Shown piece by piece: positions 25,190-34,488 of a DNA stretch of 64,000 bases. Within the stretch, counting starts at the first letter, position 1; each line of letters begins with the position of its first letter. The translations under genes were made by a program, and so were the position numbers. The stretch is from Fulvivirga maritima. Lineage in GTDB: Bacteria > Bacteroidota > Bacteroidia > Cytophagales > Cyclobacteriaceae. The notes beneath the pieces are model-generated. The model was given only the letters and a program-made list of their open reading frames with translations, did no database searches and was not told where the DNA came from. Where the stretch lies: NCBI RefSeq assembly GCF_021389955.1, contig NZ_CP089980.1, positions 2,045,501 to 2,109,500 of the forward strand. The letters run 5' to 3'.

Positions 25190-27334
25190 CTAGATGTCTT
25201 TCTCGTTAAAATAGGTTTTTCCAGTATTCGTAAGTTGATATTGGTATGGAGCTCCATCTTTTTCACGGGTTCGTAAAACATATCCATGATCTTTATCTAG
25301 CTTTCTGCCTCTCCACCCAATTAATTGTCCTGAATAATCTATTTCCCCTGCAATTTCTTTGGCAAATAAAGGGTCATCCACTTTTTGTAATTCTTGAAGT
25401 ATTTTCAATTCAGGAGTTGGTAATAATTTACTACTATCGATTGATTCGAGTTTTGTTTTTATTGAATCGGATATAGAAAGAACCAGAACCTTGCTTGAAC
25501 AGCTATTACATTTAAAATTATTAAATTCTAAAAATTTCAAATCCTCCATACCGAATTCCTTTTCGCATTCAGGGTTAGAACATTTTATCTTTTTAGATTC
25601 CTTTAAGAACTCAATTATCAGTTTATTGAAATTGAACGGTCTTTCTATAAAATACTTTCTATGTTTACTACCATCAGGCTTTCCCCAAGGAATATTTAAA
25701 CGTCTAGATAATCCATAATTTATAGCATATACAGAGGATTGTACGCCATCCTTATCACTCATATCATTGTACTTTGTGATAAAAAAATTCAATTCCAGCG
25801 TTTTCAGAAATTCTTCAAGTTCCGAATTAAAATGAAAATGAGATGAAAAAGGTTGATTTGGCATGTACGTTGAGCCAGAAAGTTCTTTGGTTTGTATTCT
25901 TTTTCTTACGGTACTTAGTCTTGTTGAAATTTCATCTAAAAGGTTTTGGAGTTGCAAAATGGAAACCTTTTCATTCATACTTAACAAAGAGTATGTTGCC
26001 GTATCAAAAAACGTTAAAACTTTGTCTTCATAATATCTTTGACTAGCTGATTCAATATCGGTTCTATTGATTTTTTTATCATAAACAGTCTTGGCTTGGT
26101 AGCAGTAGGATAAGACATACCCTAGAATTCTTGGAACGTTCATTGATGTTTTAAACAGCAGCGAGTAGTACTCTTCTAAAGTCTGCAAGTCTGTATCAAA
26201 ATAGTCACTTGGAGTCAAATTGGTGAAATGCTGAATCCGGCTTGCCACAAGTCTGCGAGTGAAATCTGTAGCATTAGTCTCCATTTTATCACGGTCAAAT
26301 TCCGAGTAGAGATTGTAAAAATCCAAATAAACGGTATCAATTTTTCCTGGATCGATTTTACCATAGTGGATTCGCCCTGGGTATGCTGCTATTTTAAATT
26401 TAATGAATTCATCAGACCAATTATTTAATGGCGCAACAACTACATCTGTGAATCTTCTAATTGCTGCATCATCGATCTCCGAGAAATCATCAAGCAAAAT
26501 GAAAAGATGATCAATATTCAAGATTTTTAGAATACTCTTTATCTCTGAGATGACTTCCTTTATCTGAAACACTTGTAGTAGAACGGTTGAAAATTCCTTT
26601 TCAAATTCATCGAGTTGCCCATGACTTTTCTTCCATGTGATACCGGAATCGGTCTTTATGCCTCCGTCTACACCATCGGCTTTCACCCCCCCTTTAATTT
26701 CAACTCCGCCTAATTTGGTTTCTTTTTCAGATTTATCTTCGCTGCTTGATTTGAGTTTTGATGAAATCCTTTTCAGAAGTGGGATTTCAATTTGTTCTAA
26801 GATTTTATTATCACTTATTTTTTCACTCAGCTCATCAAGTCGTTCCTTGACCGCTTCAGGCTTTGTCGTTACGAAAATCTTAGCAAATTTATCACCCAGA
26901 GAGCTATATTTTTTATCCAACTCATCTTTAATGGCGACAAGTGTATTCTGGATAAAAGTTCTTTCTATTAGATACCTCTGAACCAAGTCAGAAGGAATTA
27001 ATTGGTCGATATTCTCTATTGACGTGCTTTGAGTTTGGGATTTTTCATAAATGGTCTTAACATCTAAATAACAAGACAAATAATTGTCTTTCTTTCTTAA
27101 TGCTTGTTCCAGCCTCAAAAATATTGTAGATTTCCCTGTTCCCTTTCTTCCAACAAAAAATGTGGTGTTGTTAAGAAGAGCTTTTTTTAGGATTAGTTCA
27201 TTGGGTAACAAATCTGTGTAGAGTTTTTCCAACAGACTCCTGCCTTTTTCATCAATTAGATCAGCTCTTCGATATTTTTTCATCGACTCTACTGCTTCGA
27301 AAAAACCGTTTTTTTGCTCTTCAGTATATTTCAT
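25190..27334 (-). CDS. Large P-loop ATPase with C-terminal zinc ribbon and winged helix; candidate defence protein
   Basis: 714 residues. Walker A GRKGTGKS (62-69) in FFVGRKGTGKSTIF; Walker B LFILLDDFSEID (277-288, D282/D283); between them a long helical insertion and a glycine-rich linker (about 209-231). After the ATPase core comes a helical region, then a zinc-ribbon with C585, C590, C609 and C612, and a winged-helix-like end (about 637-712, LKILQELQKVDD...GYVLRTR). The layout resembles single-gene AAA/STAND-like proteins labelled ORC-CDC6-like or Sll1717-like ATPases, some of which occur in phage-defence regions. It has no partner gene of its own, and sits next to a mobile element. Function is not established. 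Confidence 0.7.
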   Translation of the reverse strand: MKYTEEQKNGFFEAVESMKKYRRADLIDEKGRSLLEKLYTDLLPNELILKKALLNNTTFFVGRKGTGKSTIFLRLEQALRKKDNYLSCYLDVKTIYEKSQTQSTSIENIDQLIPSDLVQRYLIERTFIQNTLVAIKDELDKKYSSLGDKFAKIFVTTKPEAVKERLDELSEKISDNKILEQIEIPLLKRISSKLKSSSEDKSEKETKLGGVEIKGGVKADGVDGGIKTDSGITWKKSHGQLDEFEKEFSTVLLQVFQIKEVISEIKSILKILNIDHLFILLDDFSEIDDAAIRRFTDVVVAPLNNWSDEFIKFKIAAYPGRIHYGKIDPGKIDTVYLDFYNLYSEFDRDKMETNATDFTRRLVASRIQHFTNLTPSDYFDTDLQTLEEYYSLLFKTSMNVPRILGYVLSYCYQAKTVYDKKINRTDIESASQRYYEDKVLTFFDTATYSLLSMNEKVSILQLQNLLDEISTRLSTVRKRIQTKELSGSTYMPNQPFSSHFHFNSELEEFLKTLELNFFITKYNDMSDKDGVQSSVYAINYGLSRRLNIPWGKPDGSKHRKYFIERPFNFNKLIIEFLKESKKIKCSNPECEKEFGMEDLKFLEFNNFKCNSCSSKVLVLSISDSIKTKLESIDSSKLLPTPELKILQELQKVDDPLFAKEIAGEIDYSGQLIGWRGRKLDKDHGYVLRTREKDGAPYQYQLTNTGKTYFNEKDI

Positions 27335-27568
27335 TTAATGTAGTAGTGAGTTATAAATATAATTGTATATAGTCTTATCACATCTCCCTTTCTAATATAG
27401 CAAATAATTAATATTTTTTATTTCTTTTAAGGCTTCATCGAAACTGTCAACTCATCTCTGTCTACACTTCAACAATTTTTAAAAGGCGATTCCTAACCAG
27501 AAAAAGCCACTCCATTCTAAAATCATTTATCAGGTGCAGATATAAAGGCCTTTTTGTTTATTATTAAC

Positions 27569-27576
27569 TACATTTG
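27569..27576 (+). promoter_or_regulatory. Promoter -7 box (TACATTTG) for hemH
   Basis: TACATTTG fits TAnnTTTG and lies 14 bases before the ATG at 27590, which rules out the more upstream TTG start at 27554. Confidence 0.5.
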
Positions 27577-27589
27577 CTTTTTCTTAAAA

Positions 27590-28612
27590 ATGGCTATGAA
27601 TTCAGTAAAAGGTAAAACAGGAGTACTTTTAGTTAATCTGGGCACCCCAGATAGTCCGTCAGTATCTCACGTAAGATCATATTTGTCGCAGTTTTTGAAT
27701 GATCCCAGGGTAATTGATATCCCTTGGCTTGCCAGGAAAATGCTGGTAAACCTGATCATTGTGCCTTTTAGAGCACCAAAATCTGCCAAAATATATAAGC
27801 AATTATGGACAGAGGATGGATCTCCTTTGATTTTTCATAGTAATAAGGTGATGGAGCTTCTACAGCAGGAATTAGGTAGTGAATATGGTGTTCACTTAGC
27901 CATGAGGTATAAAAATCCGTCAATACCAGATGTGCTGACTGAAATGCAGAAGGAGAATTATAAAAAAATAGTAGTTCTACCTATGTTCCCTCAGTATGCA
28001 TCAGCTTCTACAGGTTCTGCTATTCAGGAGGTGATGGATGTGATCAGAAAATGGTGGGTTATTCCTGAAGTGAGGTTTATCAGTCAGTATTATGATCACC
28101 CTAAATTTATAGATGCCATTATAGACAGAGCGAGCAAATATAATCTTAAAGATTATGATCATATTCTGTTTTCATATCATGGCCTTCCTGTTCGCCAAGT
28201 AGATAAGGTATATGATAATGGCCTTTGCGAAGATCGTGATTGTGAAGAGACAGTAACTGATGAAAATCAATACTGCTACAAAGCTACTTGCTTTGCTACT
28301 ACCCGTATTTTGGCCGAAAGGCTGGGTATTTCTGAGAAAGATTATACTGTTTGCTTTCAATCTCGCTTAGATAAAAACTGGCTGGAGCCATTTTCTGATA
28401 AGGTAGTGGAAGCAAAGGCCAAAGAAGGCGCTAAGAAACTGCTTGTTTTTTCTCCGGCCTTTACTGCTGATTGTCTGGAAACTATTATAGAAATAGGAGA
28501 TGAGTATCAGGAGATTTTTGAAGAAAACGGGGGTGAGAAAGTACAGCTGGTAGAGAGCCTTAATGATCATCCGCTTTGGGTGGAATGCCTTAAGGAAATA
28601 GTGCTTGGTTAA
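27590..28612 (+). CDS. hemH: Ferrochelatase with internal cysteine cluster
   Basis: Inserts Fe2+ into protoporphyrin IX, the last step of haem synthesis (or coproporphyrin III in the alternative route). 340 residues from ATG 27590 (MAMNSVKGKTGVLLVNLGTP); the catalytic histidine is in FSYHGLP (H197), and the conserved glutamate segment is ETIIEIGDE. Between them an insertion carries C213, C218, C229 and C234 (C-x4-C-x10-C-x4-C), which may hold an iron-sulfur cluster as in ferrochelatases with internal cluster ligands. The stop codon lies two bases from that of the convergent deacetylase. Confidence 0.95.
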   Translation: MAMNSVKGKTGVLLVNLGTPDSPSVSHVRSYLSQFLNDPRVIDIPWLARKMLVNLIIVPFRAPKSAKIYKQLWTEDGSPLIFHSNKVMELLQQELGSEYGVHLAMRYKNPSIPDVLTEMQKENYKKIVVLPMFPQYASASTGSAIQEVMDVIRKWWVIPEVRFISQYYDHPKFIDAIIDRASKYNLKDYDHILFSYHGLPVRQVDKVYDNGLCEDRDCEETVTDENQYCYKATCFATTRILAERLGISEKDYTVCFQSRLDKNWLEPFSDKVVEAKAKEGAKKLLVFSPAFTADCLETIIEIGDEYQEIFEENGGEKVQLVESLNDHPLWVECLKEIVLG

Positions 28613-28614
28613 GA

Positions 28615-29553
28615 TTATTCGGAGATGCCTGAATACTCCTGAATGAAATCAGGACAAAGGGGCTCTCCTTTATAAAATTTTTTGGGCTGTTTCTGAGTAA
28701 TGGCCCAGCGCTGTAACCAGCTAATGCCCCATCCGGCTACCACATTATCTTCAGACTTGTAGGCAGGATCTTTCAGAGCCTCTTCTAATGATACAAATTG
28801 GTATCCTTCTTTTTGTATGGCTTCCAGCAGTTCGTCCAGGTGTTCTGCATTTAGCAGGTTGTCATGCACCAGCAGGATTTGTGAAATATTACGGTCGAAT
28901 AGAGTATGGCTGCTCTTTTCATAATATCTGATCTTACTGATCATATAGCTGACATAGCTATTGGCTATGCTGTCTTTCATTACATCATCATCAGCGTCAA
29001 AGGCTTTTTTATAGGCAGCAGCATATATCCACTCTGAGTTATCCAGTGTTACCGGAGCCTCCACCATATTATGATCTTTTAAGTAATCTTCAAGTGCTTT
29101 TACTTTTTCGGCAGTGTTACCTCTGTGTAAAAAGGGGTGTCTGAAATATTTAACCTTTGCCGGCTTTATTAATTGACTGGTGATGAGCTGGCCTTTCTCT
29201 ATTTCTTCAAAAAACTGCTCTTCTGTAACCTTGTTATAATCGGCGTGGCTATAAGTGTGGTTGCCTAGCTCCAGTTTATTATCGACCCAAATTTTCAAAA
29301 ATTCTACTCCGGTAGAATCCAGTTGATTGTTTTTATAAAGATGAGTTTCGTTAACAAAGCCAATGGCAGGCACCTGATATTTGACACAAGTCTTTACTAT
29401 CTCTGTATTGACATACCTGATCAGCTCAGGATCTTTGCCTACCGACATATTGGTTAGGTCATCAATAGTGACGGCCATTTTCTTTTGGGCACTGGCAGAG
29501 GAAAATAGGCCAAGCAGCATTAGAAAAGTGTATAAAATTTTATTATGCTGCAT
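28615..29553 (-). CDS. Exported polysaccharide deacetylase (NodB-like, CE4)
   Basis: 312 residues with a signal peptide (about 1-22, ending ASAQ). CE4 motifs: TIDD (metal and catalytic aspartates), HTYSH (metal histidines) and FRHPFLHRG, a variant of the usual RxPxG motif, plus a C-terminal LVHDN in place of the usual LHD. It probably removes acetyl groups from a cell-surface polysaccharide. It is the last gene of the glmM-desulfurase operon, 12 bases after the desulfurase, and converges on hemH. Confidence 0.85.
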   Translation of the reverse strand: MQHNKILYTFLMLLGLFSSASAQKKMAVTIDDLTNMSVGKDPELIRYVNTEIVKTCVKYQVPAIGFVNETHLYKNNQLDSTGVEFLKIWVDNKLELGNHTYSHADYNKVTEEQFFEEIEKGQLITSQLIKPAKVKYFRHPFLHRGNTAEKVKALEDYLKDHNMVEAPVTLDNSEWIYAAAYKKAFDADDDVMKDSIANSYVSYMISKIRYYEKSSHTLFDRNISQILLVHDNLLNAEHLDELLEAIQKEGYQFVSLEEALKDPAYKSEDNVVAGWGISWLQRWAITQKQPKKFYKGEPLCPDFIQEYSGISE

Positions 29554-29565
29554 GGCTTTAATTTT

Positions 29566-30708
29566 TTAAGCTTCTACTTTATTATAAAATTCGGCTAATT
29601 TCTCTACCGTAAAATCAATCTCTTCAGCTGTATTGTATTTGCTGAAAGAAAACCTAACAGCACCTCTTTCCGGATCTGCATTGATGCCTCCCAGCACATG
29701 TGAGCCTGTAGAAGCACCACTTGAGCAGGCACTACCGCCAGAGGCAGAGATACCGTTAATGTCTAAGGTAAATAACAACATGTCATTGTCTGGAGACGGA
29801 GGTAATGATACGTTAAGCACGGTATAAAGGCTTTTGTCAGCATTATCAGAATCACCATTGAATGATACTCCTTCTATGCTGCTTTTAAGCTTGGCTATCA
29901 TTCTGTCTTTAAGGCCTTGAATATGGTTTTGATGACTTTCCATATCCTGATAGGCTATTTCAAGTGCTTTGGCTAAGCCAATAATACCGGGTACATTTTC
30001 CGTTCCGCCGCGCATATTACGCTCTTGGGCTCCACCATAAATAAAAGGATTGATCTTGGTGTTTTTATTGATATACATAAAACCAATACCCTTTGGTCCG
30101 TGAAATTTATGAGCGGCAGCCGTAATACAGTGCACATTAAGATTTCTCAGGTTATGCTGGTAATGGCCTACTGTCTGTACGGTGTCAGAATGGAATATAG
30201 CTTTATGCTGAGCGCATAAAACTCCTATTTCATCTATATCGTTCAGGTTACCCACTTCATTATTAGCATGCATGATAGATACCAATGATCTTTCATTTTC
30301 TTTAAGTAATCTTTCAAGATCCTTAAGGTCTACATGGCCTTTTTCATCCAACGCTACGTAGCTCAGTTTTATTTTACCTTGCTCTTCCAGGTGCTCAAGG
30401 GTATGCAATACCGCATGATGCTCTATTTTGGTAGTGATGGCATGAGTTAGCTCGTAAGTATCTATACATGAGCAGATAAGCGTATTATCTGCTTCTGTGC
30501 CACCAGAGGTGAAAAAGATTTCACCAGGAGTTACATTTAATAATTGTGCTACCTGCTTTCTCGCAAATTCAATGGCTGACCTTACTTTTCTGCCATGTGC
30601 ATGAGTGGATGAGGGATTACCAAAATCACTCAAAAAGTAAGGTTTCATAGCTTCGAATACATCCGGGTCTACTGGCGTGGTAGCTGCATTATCTAAATAA
30701 ATATTCAT
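29566..30708 (-). CDS. Cysteine desulfurase (IscS/NifS type)
   Basis: PLP enzyme that releases sulfur from cysteine for iron-sulfur clusters and tRNA thiolation. 380 residues with LDNAATTP, the PLP lysine in AAHKFHGPKG, GGAQERNMRGGTEN, and the catalytic cysteine in GSACSSGAS. Class I (IscS/NifS) rather than SufS by the long cysteine loop. It starts 8 bases after glmM. Confidence 0.93.
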   Translation of the reverse strand: MNIYLDNAATTPVDPDVFEAMKPYFLSDFGNPSSTHAHGRKVRSAIEFARKQVAQLLNVTPGEIFFTSGGTEADNTLICSCIDTYELTHAITTKIEHHAVLHTLEHLEEQGKIKLSYVALDEKGHVDLKDLERLLKENERSLVSIMHANNEVGNLNDIDEIGVLCAQHKAIFHSDTVQTVGHYQHNLRNLNVHCITAAAHKFHGPKGIGFMYINKNTKINPFIYGGAQERNMRGGTENVPGIIGLAKALEIAYQDMESHQNHIQGLKDRMIAKLKSSIEGVSFNGDSDNADKSLYTVLNVSLPPSPDNDMLLFTLDINGISASGGSACSSGASTGSHVLGGINADPERGAVRFSFSKYNTAEEIDFTVEKLAEFYNKVEA

Positions 30709-30716
30709 TACAGTAA

Positions 30717-32108
30717 TTATGCTTGGGTAGTAATAATGTCTCTGATGTCAGAAATAATTTTATTGGCCAGATATTCTGCCGTCGCTTCTGAGTCTGACTC
30801 TGAGTAAATTCTGATGATTGGTTCAGTATTAGACTTTCTTAAATGAACCCATTCATTTTCAAATTCAATTTTTACACCGTCAATAGTGTTTACCTTTTCT
30901 TTAGCATATTTCTTTTGTATCTGCTCTAAAATGCCATCCACGTTAATGTGTGGAGTTAACTCTATTTTGTTTTTAGAAATATGATAATTAGGGAAAGACG
31001 CTCTTATGCGTGATACATGTAAGTCTGTTTTAGCCATGTAGGTAAGGAATAAAGCAATACCTACCAGCGCATCTCTACCATAATGTAATTCAGGGTAAAT
31101 AATTCCGCCGTTACCTTCGCCACCTATAATGGCATTGGTGTTTTTCATTTCAGTAACTACATTCACTTCACCTACGGCAGAAGCACTGTATTGACCACCT
31201 CTTTTCTCAGTCACTTTTCTTAGTGCCATGGTAGAGGACAGGTTAGAAACTGTATTGCCCGGTGTTTGTGACAAGATATAATCAGAAATGGCCACTAAAG
31301 TATATTCTTCACCGAAAGGTGTACCATCTTCTTGTATGAGAGCCAGTCTGTCAACATCAGGGTCTACTACTATTCCTAAATCAAAACGGCCTTTCTCTAC
31401 CTCGTTACATATATGAGTGATGTTCTCAGGCAGCGGCTCAGGGTTGTGAGGGAAATGACCGTTTGGCTCACAGTAGAATTTTTTAATATTAGTTACTCCT
31501 AAAGCTTCTAATAATTTAGGTACTATTAAACCTCCTGTAGAGTTTACACAGTCTATGGCTACACTAAAGTTTTTAGAGGCTATGGCATCAGCATCTACCA
31601 GCGGCAGGGCCAATATTTTTTCTATATGCTTGTCGAAATAAGTATCATCCTGACGGTAAGAGCCTAGTTCTAATACTTCAGCAAAGTTATATTTATCTTT
31701 CTCGGCTATGCTCAGCACCTCAGCGCCATCTTCGGCAGATATGAATTCTCCTGTGGCATTAAGCAGTTTCAGAGCATTCCACTGAATAGGGTTGTGGCTG
31801 GCGGTGAGTATAATACCACCAGCGGCATTTTCTTCAGGTACTGCTATTTCCACCGTAGGGGTGGTAGATGGACCAAGGTCAACCACGTCTAGCCCCAGGC
31901 TGATCAAAGTGTTGGCTACCAAGCCGCTCACCATTTCACCAGAGATGCGGGCGTCTCGACCGATCACTATCTTCTTGCTATCACTTTTTGCTTGTGCCCA
32001 TGTTCCAAAGGCAGCAGCAAATTTCACTATATCCAAAGGAGTAAGGCCTTGTCCGGCTTTGCCTCCTATAGTTCCTCGTATTCCAGAAATTGATTTGATT
32101 AACGTCAC
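30717..32108 (-). CDS. glmM: Phosphoglucosamine mutase
   Basis: 463-residue alpha-D-phosphohexomutase converting glucosamine-6-phosphate to the 1-phosphate for UDP-GlcNAc. The phosphoserine is in TASHNP (S104), the metal loop is VDPDVDR, the sugar loop GGEGNGG and the phosphate-binding end RKSNTEPIIRIY. The GTG start at 32108 (MTLIKSISGIRG) is the natural N-terminus; an upstream -7 box supports it. First gene of the glmM-desulfurase-deacetylase operon. Confidence 0.92.
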   Translation of the reverse strand: MTLIKSISGIRGTIGGKAGQGLTPLDIVKFAAAFGTWAQAKSDSKKIVIGRDARISGEMVSGLVANTLISLGLDVVDLGPSTTPTVEIAVPEENAAGGIILTASHNPIQWNALKLLNATGEFISAEDGAEVLSIAEKDKYNFAEVLELGSYRQDDTYFDKHIEKILALPLVDADAIASKNFSVAIDCVNSTGGLIVPKLLEALGVTNIKKFYCEPNGHFPHNPEPLPENITHICNEVEKGRFDLGIVVDPDVDRLALIQEDGTPFGEEYTLVAISDYILSQTPGNTVSNLSSTMALRKVTEKRGGQYSASAVGEVNVVTEMKNTNAIIGGEGNGGIIYPELHYGRDALVGIALFLTYMAKTDLHVSRIRASFPNYHISKNKIELTPHINVDGILEQIQKKYAKEKVNTIDGVKIEFENEWVHLRKSNTEPIIRIYSESDSEATAEYLANKIISDIRDIITTQA

Positions 32109-32133
32109 AGTAATATTTTCTTTTTACTTACGG

Positions 32134-32141
32134 CAAATTTA
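32134..32141 (-). promoter_or_regulatory. Promoter -7 box (TAAATTTG) for glmM
   Basis: On the minus strand TAAATTTG ends 26 bases before the GTG start of glmM, giving a leader of roughly 20 bases. Confidence 0.5.
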
Positions 32142-32266
32142 TGAATTTTTGAAGGCTTAATGTGTTTAAACGGCACAAACATTAATTTAAAAAAATATCC
32201 TATATACAGTGACTTTAACTGTTCTTTTCGTCTAAATTGCCTGTTGGCTAAATTAATTTTACATAT

Positions 32267-33232
32267 ATGTACACCTATGTCCTGTTTGTATTAGGGTTTG
32301 TAATCCTCATAAAAGGAGCTGATTATTTGGTGATTGGAGCTTCCAGCGTAGCGAAGCGCTTTAATATATCAGAGATGATTATTGGGCTTACGGTAGTTTC
32401 TTTTGGAACTTCGTTACCCGAATTATTAGTCAATTTATCGGCTAGTTTTAGAGGTAGCTCTGAAATAGCCATAGGTAATATTTTTGGTAGTAACATAGCT
32501 AATATCCTTCTTATTCTAGGGGTGAGTGCTATAATCAGGTCTCTGCCTATTACTAAAAACATTTATTTTTCTGAAATTCCCTTTTCCTTGATAGCCACTT
32601 TGCTTGTAGGCTTCCTGGCTAATGCCGCACTTTTTTCTGAAAGCAGGGTATTAAGCCTTAGCCGGTTAGATGGCATAATTTTACTGGTGTTCTTTTCATT
32701 ATTTATGGGTTATATCTATGTGGTACACCTTTCTAACCAGAGTCAGCAAGATATAATGATGAATACTGAGGGAATTTTGAGCGTTAAAAAGACAACGCTT
32801 TATATTTTAGGGGGGCTCCTGGGTTTATATTTTGGAGGAGAATGGGTAGTGGCAGGAGCCATAGAAATAGCTGAAGCACTTGGGCTCAGCGAAACCTTTA
32901 TAGGCTTGACGGTAATTGCCATAGGCACCTCATTGCCAGAGCTATTTACTTCAGCCGTGGCGGCCTACAGAAACAATACTGATATAGCAGTGGGTAACGT
33001 GGTAGGGTCTAATATTTTCAACCTACTATGGATTTTAGGTATAAGTGCAGCTATTAGGCCATTACCTTTTGATGTGGCCAGCAATACTGATATTGTAATG
33101 ATAATTGTAGCCAGCGCACTTCTCCTTTTTGCCGTAGCTGTGGGCAAAGGAGCTAAAATAGTACGCTGGGAGGGTATACTCTTTGTAGTAGTTTATATTG
33201 GTTATATCTACTATTTAGTGCAAAGAGGTTAA
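32267..33232 (+). CDS. Na+/Ca2+ exchanger of the CaCA family (YrbG-like)
   Basis: 321 residues, ten membrane helices in two inverted halves, each with the alpha-repeat signature: GTSLPELLVNLSAS...GNIFGSN and GTSLPELFTSAVAAY...GNVVGSN. It exports Ca2+ or another cation against Na+ or K+. Its last four bases overlap the last four of the convergent NqrM-like gene. Confidence 0.93.
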   Translation: MYTYVLFVLGFVILIKGADYLVIGASSVAKRFNISEMIIGLTVVSFGTSLPELLVNLSASFRGSSEIAIGNIFGSNIANILLILGVSAIIRSLPITKNIYFSEIPFSLIATLLVGFLANAALFSESRVLSLSRLDGIILLVFFSLFMGYIYVVHLSNQSQQDIMMNTEGILSVKKTTLYILGGLLGLYFGGEWVVAGAIEIAEALGLSETFIGLTVIAIGTSLPELFTSAVAAYRNNTDIAVGNVVGSNIFNLLWILGISAAIRPLPFDVASNTDIVMIIVASALLLFAVAVGKGAKIVRWEGILFVVVYIGYIYYLVQRG

Positions 33233-33456
33233 TAATTAGACATTACCTTATTTACTTCAGAGTCAGGGTTTCCACAAGTTTCACCTTCACCCATTTTCTT
33301 GCCGCAAAAGCCGCAGGTAGCACCTTCTTTGTTTAAAAAGGGGCTCTGAGAAGCACATGTACCTTTAAACTGTCCGTTTTTTATGAATATTAGCCTTACA
33401 GACATCAGTCCGAAAAATAAGGCTATAAGTCCGATTCCCAATAATAAAGTGGTCAT
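33229..33456 (-). CDS. Small membrane-anchored cysteine-rich protein, NqrM-like
   Basis: 75 residues: one membrane helix (about 3-26) followed by a cysteine-rich end, GTCASQSPF...ATCGFCGKKMG...TCG, with C34, C48, C51 and C61. It resembles the DUF539/NqrM maturation factor of the sodium-pumping NADH:quinone reductase, but has a different cysteine spacing, so the match is tentative. A TAAATTTG box precedes the ATG. Confidence 0.55.
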   Translation of the reverse strand: MTTLLLGIGLIALFFGLMSVRLIFIKNGQFKGTCASQSPFLNKEGATCGFCGKKMGEGETCGNPDSEVNKVMSNY

Positions 33457-33473
33457 GATTATCTATTTTTGCT

Positions 33474-33481
33474 CAAATTTA
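33474..33481 (-). promoter_or_regulatory. Promoter -7 box (TAAATTTG) for the NqrM-like gene
   Basis: TAAATTTG on the minus strand, 17 bases before the ATG at 33456, implying a very short leader. Confidence 0.45.
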
Positions 33482-33547
33482 GCCATTCACCTTAGAAACG
33501 TAAGCATAATGGTTAAAGTTTCTTAACCCCTATTTAGTAAGCATCAT

Positions 33548-34366
33548 ATGAAAGAAATTAAGAAGACTCCAGATTCAAATAGAAAGGCCAAACTCGAGGC
33601 TTTTGACCGTTTACTTACTATCATGGATGAGCTTCGTGAGAACTGCCCGTGGGATATGAAGCAGACCCTGGAATCTTTGCGCCACCTTACCATAGAAGAA
33701 ACATATGAGCTGAGTGATGCTATTCTGGAAGGAGACCTGGAAGAAGTGAAGAAAGAACTGGGAGACCTGATGCTGCACAATATTTTCTACGCGAAAATAG
33801 CTTCAGAGAAAAAGGAGTTTGATGTGGCCGATGTGCTTAATAGCGTTTGTGAAAAACTTATAGGCAGGCACCCGCATATTTACGGAGATATAGATGCGGA
33901 AGATGAAAAGGCGGTGAAACAAAACTGGGAGAAAATAAAGCTTCAGGAAAAAGGGAATAAGAAAAAATCAGTTTTGGGCGGTGTGCCTAAGTCTTTACCT
34001 GCTTTAGTAAAAGCTATGCGCATTCAGGAAAAAGCCCGTGGCGTAGGCTTTGATTGGGAAGAACCTAAGCAAGTGTGGGACAAAGTAGAAGAGGAAATGC
34101 AGGAGTTTCATGCTGAGTTTAATCCGGAAGATGGAGAGGTGGACCAAAGCAAAGCCCAGGCAGAGTTTGGAGATCTGCTTTTTTCATTAATCAATTATGC
34201 TCGCTTTGTAAATATTAACCCTGAAGAGGCATTAGAAAGAACCAACAAAAAATTCATCAAGCGTTTTCAATATCTGGAAACAGAATCGGCCAAAGATGGT
34301 AAAAACATTACAGAGATGAGCCTCGAAGAAATGGATGTGTATTGGGAGAAAGCAAAGAAGCTTTAA
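33548..34366 (+). CDS. mazG: MazG, nucleoside triphosphate pyrophosphohydrolase
   Basis: 272 residues with two MazG domains: IEETYELSDAI...KKELGDLMLH (about 50-85) and VEEEMQEFHAEF...AEFGDLLFS (about 185-220), the E-x3-E and E-x2-D metal sites. It clears (d)NTPs, including damaged ones, to limit mutation. It stands alone between the NqrM-like gene and a histidine kinase. Confidence 0.93.
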   Translation: MKEIKKTPDSNRKAKLEAFDRLLTIMDELRENCPWDMKQTLESLRHLTIEETYELSDAILEGDLEEVKKELGDLMLHNIFYAKIASEKKEFDVADVLNSVCEKLIGRHPHIYGDIDAEDEKAVKQNWEKIKLQEKGNKKKSVLGGVPKSLPALVKAMRIQEKARGVGFDWEEPKQVWDKVEEEMQEFHAEFNPEDGEVDQSKAQAEFGDLLFSLINYARFVNINPEEALERTNKKFIKRFQYLETESAKDGKNITEMSLEEMDVYWEKAKKL

Positions 34367-34381
34367 AATCTGGTATTATTT

Positions 34382-34398
34382 CTTGATTAAAAATCAAG
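34382..34398 (+). terminator. Small hairpin after mazG
   Basis: CTTGATT (34382-34388) / AATCAAG (34392-34398) with a three-base AAA loop, 15 bases after the mazG stop. No T-run, so only a weak terminator candidate. Confidence 0.3.
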
Positions 34399-34488
34399 TT
34401 AACCGATAAAGCTCTATTAATCATGTTGTTATCTTTTGAATGAGGGCCATTATATTTAACTTAGTAGTATTGTCTAAGTTGGTGTATA

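Noticed and set aside
25190-27334. Reading the P-loop ATPase as part of the IS21 element
   Set aside because: It lies outside the TGG/CCA ends and the ATTGT duplication, with the interrupted gene between.
27554-27589. Longer N-terminus for ferrochelatase (TTG 27554)
   Set aside because: It would lie upstream of the -7 box at 27569 and adds hydrophobic residues foreign to the family; ATG 27590 fits.
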